Part shown: positions 43,869 through 54,446 of the stretch, piece after piece
Layout: each line of letters opens with the position of its first letter
How positions within the stretch are numbered: position 1 is the stretch's first letter
Source: Hygrocybe punicea
Taxonomy: Eukaryota > Basidiomycota > Agaricomycetes > Agaricales > Hygrophoraceae
DNA: 64,000 bases
Assembly: GCA_963556145.1 (NCBI GenBank)
Contig: OY744472.1
Span: forward strand, 5,084,001 to 5,148,000
Reading direction: 5' to 3'
Position numbers and translations under genes: made by a program
The notes under the pieces: model-generated
Databases searched by the model: none
The model's input: only the letters and a program-made list of their open reading frames with translations
What the model was told of the DNA's origin: nothing

Positions 43869-45097
43869 ATGGCAACGTAGGTCTCACTCTGGACAACAGC
43901 ACACAGCTGACCCTCTCTCAGACAACAAAAAACTTCCTGGGCCGACGATGTCGACGACCTTGGTCTGTCCTTCCATTACCCTGCGATAGTACTGCTGATG
44001 CAGGTTTTCGCCGCCAGATCATCCGCGCGGCGCTGCAGGCGGGGGACTAGGCGGCGGGGGAATATTGGAAGATTCAGTCGATGAAAACGGGATACGGACG
44101 GTGGTGGAATATGTGATAAATGAAGACGAGAAGAAAGTCAAAGTACACCGCTCGCTCGCTCGCTGTCCCTGTGAATCTAACCCCCCTGCCCCCCAGATCA
44201 CACGCCGTATCAAGCGCACTCTGAAACGCTCTGTCGTTGAGCACACGGTTGCTGCACGGCAAAAGTGGGCGAAATTTGGGCAAGAGCGGGGAAACGGTCC
44301 CGGCCCAGACCGTGCGACGACCACCGTTGGCGAGAACGTCACGCTCAAGCTGAGTGCAGGGAACAAGGTACGTCGTGATAGGATTAGCAGCTTGTCGGTC
44401 TTGGCGATCACACCGCCACTTCTGCTGATGCGTGGCTGCACAGGCGGTGGAGGCCGAACCGACGCCAGAGCAGAACATGAAGAATCAGATGATTCGGGTG
44501 GGCGCAGGCAAGGTCGTTTGCAAGCTATGCAAGGGCGAGCATTTCACCGTGCGATGCCCGTACAAGGACTCGCTCGCGGGACTCGAGAGCACCGGTGCGT
44601 CCTGTCCGTATTTGTCTACCCACTGTGTTGTAGAAACGCATCACATAGACACTGGCGTTGGGGTGGAAGACGAGGTAGCGCCGCCTGTAGGCACGAGCAC
44701 GAGCAAATACATCCCCCCGTCAATGCGTGGGGCGCGTGGGCCTGGAGAGTCGATGTCGCGGACGACTGGGGGAGGCTCACGTGACGATCTACCGACCCTG
44801 CGGGTGACAAATCTCAGCGAAGACACGCAGGAGGGCGATTTGCGGGACCTTTTTGGTGTATTTGGGCGCGTAGCGCGGGTGTACGTGGGGCGGGACCGTG
44901 AGACTGGGGCGGGGAAAGGCTTCGCGTTTGTAAGCTTCGAGGAACGGGCGAATGCGCAACGGGCGATGGAGAAAGTGAATGGCCGAGGGTACGATAATTT
45001 GATTCTGAGTGTTCAGTGGTCCCGTGAGTGTGTCATATTCCCTTGCGGGTGCTATGCGCTGATGGACGCACTAGAGCCGAGACCGGAGCAGAAGTGA
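43869..45097 (+). CDS. TIF35: Eukaryotic translation initiation factor 3 subunit g
   Basis: RNA-binding subunit of eIF3, cytoplasmic, acting in scanning and reinitiation. Exons 43869-43876, 43922-43966, 44004-44142, 44197-44367, 44444-44594, 44649-45023 and 45075-45097 join in frame to 303 residues, the normal size. The N-terminus reads TSWADDVDDLGL, then SVDENGIRTVVEYV, RRIKRTLKR, a zinc site (CKLCKGEHFTVRCPY), the KYIPPSMRG linker and one RRM with RNP2 LRVTNL and RNP1 KGFAFVSF, ending QWSQP…K. The first exon is only 8 bases, inferred because it supplies the only in-frame ATG. The 43967-44003 intron is short with a weak GTCC donor, so the junction is less certain. Essential single-copy host gene. 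Confidence 0.92.
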
Positions 45098-45628
45098 TGA
45101 TGGATTGTCAGACATCACTTTTTTTCGACACATTTGTGCTTCTTCCGTCTTCAACGCGTGTTATTCAATCTCACGAGTGAGAAATCCAAAATGCTGGTTA
45201 GCTTTCATCAGGTCAGATGATATGTCGTTCTTTGCACCGTCTCGGTGATCAGCGATCATCGATAACCCAACCTGCAGTATTATCTATGTTCCACAGGCTA
45301 ACATATGTCTCCTGTGGACTTGTCGTTGAGGCCGTTGAGGGCTTGTAAAAATAACTTAGGTCTCTCATATCGCACCGCCACCAAGACGCACACAATTCGG
45401 TGGTTGCCATCTGCCCTTGATTGATCATCCTGCTATCTGTCAATGTGATGCAGCAGCAGAAACACGTCAATTTGAACGCCCAGGGTTTATCTACATGTGA
45501 CGGTCCTCGAGGACGCGTATACACACGATGATCTCCATCTGTATGGCCGAGTCCGCAGTTGCTTTATTCGTTTAAAAACGCGGTGCTTTAGATTTCTTGC
45601 AGGCCGCGAACCTGTACACTCATACCCC

Positions 45629-47196
45629 ATGTCTGCGCCTCCTGGCCCTCCCACCATTCCTCATGCCGCGCAAGTGAACCAGAAGAGAGGACAGGCGGTC
45701 TTGGTGTGGGCTGCCGGGGCGTTCGTAGATCTCCCCCTGTGACCAAGTCGTAAATGGCTAACATCTCGTCGGTTGAACTAGGTTCTGTATATACGGATGG
45801 GACTGGATACTCTGCCTGCCACAAGAGTACCAGCGCATCTGGAGGAAGCAGATCACGGTACCCTTTTATTATTCTGAACATACAGGTCATGGTACTTATC
45901 TCTCGGATAATCAGCCTATCACCGTCCTATACCTTGGTTAGTATTTCTTGGCTAGATCTGCTCTTCTTGCGTTAACGTTTGATTGTAACTTCTCAGCCAA
46001 TCGGTATTTTGGATTCCTCCAGTGTGTATCCGCCGAGGATATTTTGATTCAAGTCTCAAATCGCTTACGACCATACTTGAAAGATTCTCCTTTGTGATGT
46101 CTTTGGTGGCCAATGCTTGGGGTCCAGCGGCTTGCAAACGTGAGCTTGCGCGTATCTCACGTCGTAGATTGCTGTCTCTCACTATTATTCTCACATCAAT
46201 TAGACGTGTTTTATTGGGAGCCAGTAGGCGCTCTGATCTCGACCCTCCTGTCCCAAATGATTCTCGGAGGTCGCGTATACGCTGTGCGTTACCTTTGGAC
46301 ACGGATCGTTCGCAATCAAATAATACTAATGCGAGACCACCAGCTCTATGCACAGAACTGGCTAATAGGCAGTCTACTCTCCCTCATCATTCTCGTTGAA
46401 GCGTGTATTGGTGGGTACTCCATCAGCACGACTTCCGCGCCTCCGCCAAGCCCTGGTCCTCCTGGCACTAGTCCGCCGTGCGGTGCTGTAATGGGCCCTC
46501 AGGGTTGGTTGATTGCATTTTGGGTACGAATTATGGTCATCATCACTCCGTTTCGGTAGGGCCTAACTTGAGATTTAACAGGCGTTACCTCTCTTTTACG
46601 ACACCATTGCATTCTTGTGCGTGATGCAGCTCAATATACTTGGGATTCGTGCCCCGAGCTTAACGCTGTCGCGTCCTTTCTTTTTCTAGGTTGACGGCCT
46701 GGAAAACGTACGATTTCTGGAGAAAAGAAGTCAATACACCGTTAGTAGCCGTTATATGGAGGGACGGCGTCCTTTACTTCTTTTCGATCTTCTCCATGAA
46801 TTTCGCCAACGTTCTAATCTTCTTGACGGCCCCAAAATCGTTGCGGGCTGTCAATCTCACGTAAGCTGTCGACCCCTCGTACTACTTGTATTGATTGGCT
46901 CGTCCGATAGCCCTACCCTCATACTCACGGTCCTGATGTCTTGCCGCCTTGTGCTCAACCTCCGGAATACGCACGCAACGACGATCCCCTTGGCGGACTC
47001 AAGTGGAGCAGCGGCACCGAACAACTCCAAAAACCGTCCTCAACAACTTACACATAACCGAGGGATATCGCATGATAAAACCCTCACGCCCAAATCTGAA
47101 TGGATTGATATTAATAGCCCTGTTCATGACAAATTGGAAAAATGGCCTGATCCTTATCCCGACGGGATTGGAGCGCATCCCAATCGGATGGTATGA
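45629..47196 (+). CDS. DUF6533-family membrane protein, array copy 1
   Basis: Integral membrane protein of unknown function from a family greatly expanded in mushroom-forming fungi. Exon 1 (MSAPPGPPTIPHAAQ…VLVWAAGAF) is followed by the DUF6533-like WDWILCLPQEYQRIWRKQ block, NRYFGFLQ, NAWGPAACK, then FYWEPVGALISTLLSQMILG, LLSLIILVEACIGG, LTAWKTYDFWRKEVNTPL, VIWRDGVLYFFSIFSMNF and SCRLVLNLRNTHAT, giving about seven helices and a polar Ser/Asn-rich tail. The intron after PAACK (GTGAGC…TTAG) is conserved in all copies. The first intron's phase does not fit simple GT-AG joining, so the N-terminus is unresolved. No stop breaks the main exons. Confidence 0.72.
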
Positions 47197-47890
47197 CTGG
47201 GATCCTGTATAACAACTCGGGGGCGTTTTTTCGTCAAGCGTGATGTCTTGTGTATGTGGATTGTCGGTGTCGATGTCAGGAAGGATGCACTTGTCTGGTA
47301 TTATTTTACGTCTATATACTAAATGAATGAATCTATGTGGCCCACTCGCTGTTTCAGCAGGTTTCTACGTACTCTCCAGTTTTGGCTATGAATAAAGTTA
47401 CGCCACCGTACTAGTACGTTTTGGTTTATTCGACGTCCAGTGCGCCATGTGTAAACAACTCGAAACATTCCTGACTTGTAGCAACTTGTAGCAAATGCGC
47501 AGTGCCTCGGACTCTCTCTGCAATCGGCCCAATGTCAACATGATACGTAGCTGTCAATGTTCACGAAATATGGTCGCTGCGCCATACAAGCAAATTTGTG
47601 TCGATGGTTGCGATCTGTTCTAACCTTTGCCAATCTATCAATATGTCGCACGATGCTCCGTACGACCATTGTAATTGAAGATGTCTTTCGTAACATAACG
47701 GCAGGCCTTCAAGCTTCAAGTTGAACGTTGCACGCCCTGGCGGCCCATGGCAGGTCTCATCGGTATTGACAATATTGACATATGGTGATTCTGCATGATG
47801 CGACAGACCTCCAGGGGGTGCGTATACCCCTACTAACACAGTTGCTTTACTTAAAAGCCGGTTCTTCTCGTCGTCCATCGATACCAAACT
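47197..47890. other. Intergenic between array copies 1 and 2
   Basis: No gene seen. The end (from about 47830) resembles the upstream region of the other array copies, so it probably contains the promoter of copy 2. Confidence 0.5.
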
Positions 47891-49453
47891 ATGTCTTCGA
47901 CTCCTGCCGATCTGGCTGGTCCTGATGCAGCACAGAAGCGAGGGCAAGCAATTTTGGTGTGGGCCACCGGAGCGTTCGTCGATCTCTGCATTTTCCTGGG
48001 TATAAATGGCTTGATATATCTTCTCATCGATTGAACTAGGTTCTGTATATATGGTTGGGATTGGATACTGTGTTTGCCTCAAGAGTACCAGCGCATTTGG
48101 AAGAAAAAATTCACGGTATGTTTTTTGTTTGTTTTGAACAGGACGGGCCTGGCCGTGTTCTTATCGCCCGCATATACTAGCCCATCAGCGTCCTATACCT
48201 GGGTTAGTACACCTGCTTCTTTCTTTGTTACCGTTAACACTGATCAATACAATGCAGTCAATCGGTATTTCGGACTTCTCCAGTACGTTTCCTTCGTAAG
48301 ACCTTCGCTCCAGACGTAACAGACGTAATTTGAAAGATTTTCCGTTGTCTTGTCTTTAATGACCGGTGCTTGGAGTCCAGCGGCATGCCAATGTGAGCGT
48401 GCTTGCATGTCGACATCATGGCTTGCCTTGCGCTAATTATGTTCAACAAACCAGATATGTTTTATTGGGATCCAGTAGGAGCTCTGATCTCGACGGTCTT
48501 TTCTCAAATGATTCTTGGAGTGCGCGTATATGCTGTAAATTCATTTTTCTGATTTGTATCGTCGTGCTCAATACTAAAGGGCGGGGCAACTAGTTCTACG
48601 CACAGAGTCGGGTAGTGGCGATTGTACTCTCCTTCATACTTCTGGTTGAAGTGTGTCTCGGAGGGATCACGATCAGCTTGACGTCGGCACCATTCGCTGG
48701 TCCCCCTGGTGCCAGTCCGCCCTGCGTTGCAGTACCTCCACCTCTTGGTTGGATGATTACGTTCTGGGTGAGCAAACACAAGTCCTCAAAATCCGTTTTG
48801 TGGAGTCTAACATGAAATTTAACAGTCGATACCCCTCTTCTACGACATACTTACTTTCTCGTAAGTTGGAACAGCCATGATTTTTCTATCATTTCTTGAT
48901 CGGCAATCAACATGTTTGCACCCCTTTCTTGCAGGTTGACGGCGTGGAAAATGTACGGTTTCTGGAAACGAGAAGTTAACACGCCACTAATTGCCGTGAT
49001 ATGGAGGGATGGTATTTTCTACTTCTTTGCCATCTGCACCATGAATTTTATCAATGTTCTCGTCTTCTTGATTGCCCCAAACTCGTTGACATGGGTTGTC
49101 AATCTCACGTGAGTTGTGTAGACTTCCCACAAACCTTCTGTCTTCACCCAAATTGATACCTTTCCTCCAAAAGCCCCACGCTCATGTTTACGGTTATATT
49201 GTCTTGTCGTCTTGTCCTCAATCTCCGGAATACGCACGCAATGGTGATGGATTCGGGCAACAACAGTACCAACCCGAGGCATAACCGAGGGACATCATCT
49301 CACGATAAAGGCCACGTGCAAAAATCTGAATGGATTAATATGTCATCGCCGAAGCCGGTCAAGTTGAACTCACGGTCTGATGGAGGTCTGATCGAGACAG
49401 GGTTGATGATCGATGGCGGTGTGACCTGTGACCACCCAAACCAGATTGTATGA
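47891..49453 (+). CDS. DUF6533-family membrane protein, array copy 2
   Basis: ATG at 47891 (MSSTPADLAGPDAAQKRGQA). Same block order as copy 1: WDWILCLPQEYQRIWKKK, NRYFGLLQ, then MFYWDPVGALISTVFSQ after the conserved intron, a second intron likely at 48537 (GTAAATTC to the TAG at 48594) because the read-through is stopped, FYAQSRVVAIVLSF, LVEVCLGGITISLTSAP, LTAWKMYGFWKREVNTPL, WRDGIFYFFAICTMNF and SCRLVLNLRNTHAM with a 70-residue polar tail. It is most similar to copy 1. The Ala-Pro-rich extracellular-type loop before the sixth helix varies between copies. Confidence 0.68.
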
Positions 49454-49619
49454 TGCGTGGAACTGACGGTGTGGCAAATTCCAATCTCTAATTTTTACTA
49501 CTACTACATATCAGCATGCCCAGCCGCAATTTTTTGCTAGTTGTGCGCTCAGGATACAAGCCGTGACGAATGTTTAGGTACATTATCATATACGACAACG
49601 GTTGTGGTTTAACTACATG

Positions 49620-50469
49620 AGGACCCCCGACAATCCCACTAAATGTTAGATTTTTATCCGGACAGGAAAAGGGGCAAAACGGCCGGAAGGCCACCGGCGG
49701 ATCCGGACATGAAGTGCCAGAAAGGGCATTTAGGCCTGCGTATTATCCGGACATGAATGGGCATGATGTTGGGAGGCTAACGCCTCATCCGGACATGATC
49801 CAGGCAGCTGCAGAGGCTACATAGCTACACTAAAATTTCGAAGTAGAATGCTTGTCTAAGTCTTGCAAAATTTACAAAATATCCCACCTACACCATGGCT
49901 CCTAACTCCACTGTGCTAGACCTTGACAGTGGCGATGCTCCCCAATTCAACCGTCAACAGTGGACTCTCCAACATTGGGCTGCAACAGTTCGAATATCTC
50001 GTCAACAACTACTTTCAACCTATACCAGAGCTGACAGCCCCCTTTCAAACACGGCAATATGGTTTATTAGCCCCAAACTCCATTCTATGTACTCTCGCTC
50101 ACATGCCGACTATCTCAAACAATCATCTTGAGGTGTCAGTTGATGACAGTCAGCTGTTCCAAGGTCTTCGTGCAGGCAAAGTTCGTATATTCAAGGCCAT
50201 CAAGCAGCTTCGAAAACGCAGGAAAAAGGCATCAGAGGAGGGCGAACAAGATGAAGAATGATGTATTGGTAGGGCTAAGTTATAATTAATATATAATTAC
50301 TTACATATGGACTGAAAATTGAGGCCACTGTGACCATCCCGACATGAAATGGCCTCAGTGGCAGGCTAGCGTGCCATCCAGACATGAAAATCTGAAAAGT
50401 TGTCCAGACATCAAACCTCAAAAACGGTCAAAAAAAAATCTAACATTTAGTGGGATTGTCGGGGGTCCT
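49620..50469. mobile_element. Non-autonomous DNA transposon, TCCGGACATGA motif, within the gene array
   Basis: Exact 8-bp duplication ACTACATG at 49612-49619 and 50470-50477. Terminal inverted repeats of about 34 bases begin AGGACCCCCGACAATCCC. The motif CCGGACATGA recurs at 49703, 49749 and 49791 and in slightly changed form at 50338, 50377 and 50404. It carries one short ORF (49935-50261) and no transposase. It differs from the others in not starting TAG. Confidence 0.9.
49935..50261 (+). CDS. Small ORF inside the 850-bp transposon
   Basis: ATG at 49935, 108 codons, not recognised. NIGLQQFEYLVNNYFQPI near the start and a helical, basic C-terminus (GLRAGKVRIFKAIKQLRKRR) ending in Glu-rich residues look like real protein. 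It could be a remnant of a DNA-binding domain. An overlapping frame from 49895 has a better Kozak context but poorer composition. Confidence 0.4.
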   Translation: MLPNSTVNSGLSNIGLQQFEYLVNNYFQPIPELTAPFQTRQYGLLAPNSILCTLAHMPTISNNHLEVSVDDSQLFQGLRAGKVRIFKAIKQLRKRRKKASEEGEQDEE

Positions 50470-50796
50470 ACTACATGCCAGTGCCTGGATTTCATTTATC
50501 AGCGGCACCACGTTTTGCTTGACTCGAAATCGATGCGACAAAGATAACGACAAGTGACTCCGAGTGTTCGTGTGTACACTGTACACGCAAGTCAGTTGCA
50601 GTCTCTTCTTTAGTGAGCGCTACTAGTAACCTAGTAACTATTACTATTAGCATTAATCTATTGCCGACCTTCGCAACTAATACCTAGGTTGAAAAACATG
50701 TCTGCAAGTTGGATGCCTTAGGATCCTGTTGTTCCTGCACCCCTGATTCTTGAACACAAAAGCTGGTTCTTCGCCCATTCGCCATCACACTATCCT

Positions 50797-52194
50797 ATGC
50801 CTTTGACTCCTGTCGCTTTGGCACCTCGTGATTCAGCGCAAGCGAACCAGAAGCAAGATCAAGTCACATTAGTATGGGCTGCCGGAGCGTTCGTGGATCT
50901 CTCTGCATTCAAGTTCCCCAATAGTATGTACTTGGTGAACTAATTTGTCGTTGCAATAGATTCTGTATATATGGTTGGGACTGGATTCTTTGCTTGCCAC
51001 AAGAGTACCGGCTCATCTGGAAGCAAAAAATCACCGTACGTTGTACTATTTTGAACAACTTGAAGAGGTTCGGGTACTTATTGCCAGGACGCAAAGCCCG
51101 TCAGCGTTCTATATATTGGTTAGTGCTTTCTTACCCTGCTACTCTTGTTCTTTGCTAATGCTTGAATCGGATCAACCCAGCCCATCGGTACTTTGGATTT
51201 CTCCAGTATGTACCCTTTGGAGACGTTTGATACAAGCCGCCATTCGCTGACGGGCGTACTTTTACAGATTTTCTATTATCTTGTCTATGTTGGCCAATGC
51301 CTGGGATCCAGCGGCATGCAAATGTGAGCGTGCGCGCAGTCAACGTCACTATGTCCTGTCTCACTCATATTTATCCCCACCAAAACAGACTTGTTTTATT
51401 TGAATCCAGTAGGATTAATGATCTCGACAATCCTTTCCCAAATAATTCTCGGAGGTCGTGTATACGCTGTAATTCACTGATGCATATTGTTACACTGGGT
51501 ACTGAGCGAGAACCACTAGCTCTATTCACAAAGTCGGGTGGTGGCGACTTTACTATCCTTCATACTCGTCGTTGATGCATGTCTCGGGGGGATCAGTATC
51601 AGCTTGACGACTGCACCAGTCCTTGGTCCCAGTCCGCGGCCGTGCTACGCTCATCCGGGACCCTCTGGTTGGATGGTTGCATCTTGGGTAGGCACCAGCG
51701 TCAATGTACATGTAGCATCTGTCGTGCAGAGAGGCTTATGTACAACCAACAGTCGATGCACCTTTTCTACGACATGGTTACTTTCTCGTGCGTAAAATGG
51801 ATTTTTTTTTTGTAATTCAACTTGGTCACTGCATTTCTTCCAGGTTGACTGCTTGGAAATGCTCCCAATTGATGGATTCGCCATTGGTTGCCGTTATATG
51901 GAGGGATGGCACCTTCTACTTTTTAGCCATCTGCACATTACATCTTATAAATGTTCTCATCTTTTCGATCGCCCCCAAATCCGTATGGGTTGTCAATATC
52001 ACGTACGCTGTTTCGTTCTCTCAACTGACGCCGCTTTAACGTTTTCCACCGGCAGCCCTTCGCTCATTTTCACCGTCATACTGTCGTGTCGGCTTGTTCT
52101 CAACCTCCGGATTACACACGCAAATGCAGTTGGCTCGGCTAACGTGGGCGGACCGACCGCGAAGAACAGCACTAGCCTCAAAGCTCAAACCTGA
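50797..52194 (+). CDS. DUF6533-family membrane protein, array copy 3
   Basis: ATG at 50797 (MPLTPVALAPRDSAQANQK). Blocks: WDWILCLPQEYRLIWKQK, HRYFGFLQ, then LFYLNPVGLMISTILSQII, an intron at the GTAATTCA after RVYA (a stop lies in the read-through), LYSQSRVVATLLSF, LVVDACLGGISISLTTAP, LTAWKCSQLMDSPL (shortened relative to copies 1 and 2), WRDGTFYFLAICTLHL, SCRLVLNLRITHAN and a short tail. Closest to copy 4. The missing residues after LTAWKC may weaken a loop rather than break the protein. Confidence 0.65.
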
Positions 52195-52339
52195 ATGGAT
52201 CAATACGACACCGGTCAATTTGAAGTTGGCATCAAAGCCAGATCTTGATGACATATCCCGATCACCTTGAATGGTGTAAATAGTACAGCCATGGTCATAT
52301 AATTCTTAAATTTTACTTGGCTTGTATTTCCAATAACTT

Positions 52340-52774
52340 ATGTTGGTCGATGCCTCTTCCGAGTCTACGACAGCTTACTTCAAGGTTGACGGCGAGGAAA
52401 ATGTAACAATTTATGTTGAATCTACTTCTTTGCCCATCTGCACCATCATGCAATCTCTTTTTTTGATTGCTTGTAAGTCTCACAAAAGTTGCTACTATGT
52501 TAGAGAAAATTTGAGTTTACCTGATTCCAATTTGGCTCAATCACCTTTGCCAACTTGGGTGACTCTCATTGACTCCTCCAACAGCCCCACATTGCTCTGT
52601 GAGACGATAAAATACTCACGTGATAAACCAAACATCTGCATCACCGCCGAAGCGAAATTGATGACAAAAAATGTTTATATGTTCACGGCTGGTTTGAGTC
52701 CGGGTATTGATCTCAAGATGATGTGTTCGGCAGTTGCTCTTGCTACTAGTGCCTGCGAGTATTATCACCGTTAA
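52340..52774 (+). pseudogene. Relic of a DUF6533-family gene, 3' half only
   Basis: The DNA aligns by eye with the 3' half of the neighbours (TACGACAGCTTACTTC, GTTGACGGCGAGGAAAATGT, TTTGCCCATCTGCACCAT), but the helices are no longer read in one frame. The 144-codon open frame here is the by-product of many substitutions and small indels. It marks a fifth, dead member between copies 3 and 4. Confidence 0.6.
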
Positions 52775-52896
52775 TCTCGCTGCTATTATACACAGCTCTT
52801 CAAAAACATGCCCGCCAAGTTTAATGCTCTAGGATCCTTGGTCCTGCTCCCCTGATTCCTGAACATACAAGCCGATTCTTCTCCCAGTAGTATCCC

Positions 52897-54446
52897 ATGC
52901 CTTTGACTCCTGTCGCTGTGGCAATTCCTGATTCAGCACAAATGGACCCGAAGCTAAATCAAGCCACACTGGTATGGGCTGCGGGAGCGTTCGTGGATCT
53001 CTCTGCATTCCCAATAGTATTAAATAGCTAACTACTTTTGTCGACCGTCTGAATAGGTTCTGTATATATGGGTGGGACTGGATTCTCTGCCTGCCACAAG
53101 AGTACCAGCTCATCTGGAAGAAAAAACTCACGGTGCGTTGTACTATTTTGAAACAGAGGTTAAAGTACTTACCGCCCAGATGTACAGCCTATCAGCGTCT
53201 TATACCTAGGTTAGTGCTTCTTGGTCACTGGCAGACCTGCTACTCTCGTTCTCTGCTAATGCTTGAATCGGATTAACCTAATTCAGCCAATCGGTATTTT
53301 GGATTCCTTCAGTATGTACCCTTCGGAGATGATCGATTCAAGCCCGTTCGCTAACGGGAGTCATTTTACAGATTTTCTATTGTCTTGTCTATGATGACCA
53401 ATGCTTGGGACCCACCGGCATGCAAATGTGACCGTTCACTTAGCCAACTATGTCCTGTCTCTCATTAATCTTTCCATCAACAGATTTGTATTATTTCAAT
53501 CCCGTTGGATATACGATCTCGACAGTCCTTTCCCAATTGATTCTCGGAGTTCGTGTATACGCTGTAATTCACGTTCTGATTCATATTGTCACACTGGGTA
53601 CTAAGCGAGACCAACAGCTGTATTCACAAAGTCGGGTGGTGGCGACTTTACTATCTTTCGTACTTCTCGTTGAAGTGTGCGTTGAGGGGATCAACATCAG
53701 CATGGCGTCTCCCACAGTCGTCGGTGCTGGTACCGCTCCTCCGCCGTGTTTCGCGCTTCCGGCACCTCTTGGTTGGATGGTTGCATCTTGGGTAAGCACC
53801 TGCGTCAACGCACTTGACACATCTGTTGTACAGAGGCTCATGTAAAATCAACAGTCGATGCAAGTTTTCTACGACGCACTTGCTTTCTTGTACGTGAAAC
53901 CGATACTTCTTTGTGTATTTCAACCGTTCACTTTCTTCCAGGTTAACGGCTTGGAAACGCTACCAACTCTTGAGAAAGGACGTCGATTCGCCATTGATTA
54001 CCGTTATATGGAGGGATAGCACCTTCTACTTCTTGACCATCTGCTCAATGCATTTCATAAATCTTCTCATCTTTTCGATCGCCCCAAGATCCGTATGGGA
54101 TGTCAATCTCGCGTAAGGGATTTGATTTTCTCAATTTATCTCTTTAATGTTTTCCGCCGACAGCCCTTCGCTCCTTTTCATTGTCATATTGTCGTGTCGC
54201 CTTGTTCTTAACCTCCGGATTACACACCGTGACGCAAATGCAGGTACCCCGCCTAGCGTGGGCGGACCGACCTCGAAGAGCAGCACTGGTCACGTAAGGA
54301 TCTCGCGCAGTCTCATGTCCAAACCTGAATGGATCAATATATCCATGCCGACACCGGTCGACTTGAAGTCGGAATCAGAGCCAGATCTTGATGGGGGTGG
54401 GGGAATATCCCAGTCGGATTGTATGGCGGCGAAATCAGTAGTTTAG
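52897..54446 (+). CDS. DUF6533-family membrane protein, array copy 4
   Basis: ATG at 52897 (MPLTPVAVAIPDSAQMDPK). Blocks: WDWILCLPQEYQLIWKKK, NRYFGFLQ, NAWDPPACK, then LYYFNPVGYTISTVLSQLI after the conserved intron, LYSQSRVVATLLSF, LVEVCVEGINISMASPT, LTAWKRYQLLRKDVDSPL, WRDSTFYFLTICSMHF, SCRLVLNLRITHRD and an acidic tail with a GGGG run. The segment after RVYA is open in both spliced and unspliced form. It ends the array. Confidence 0.68.

Noticed and set aside
52340..52774. 144-codon ORF as a separate gene
   Set aside because: Its DNA aligns with the 3' half of the DUF6533 genes in shifting frames, so it is a relic.
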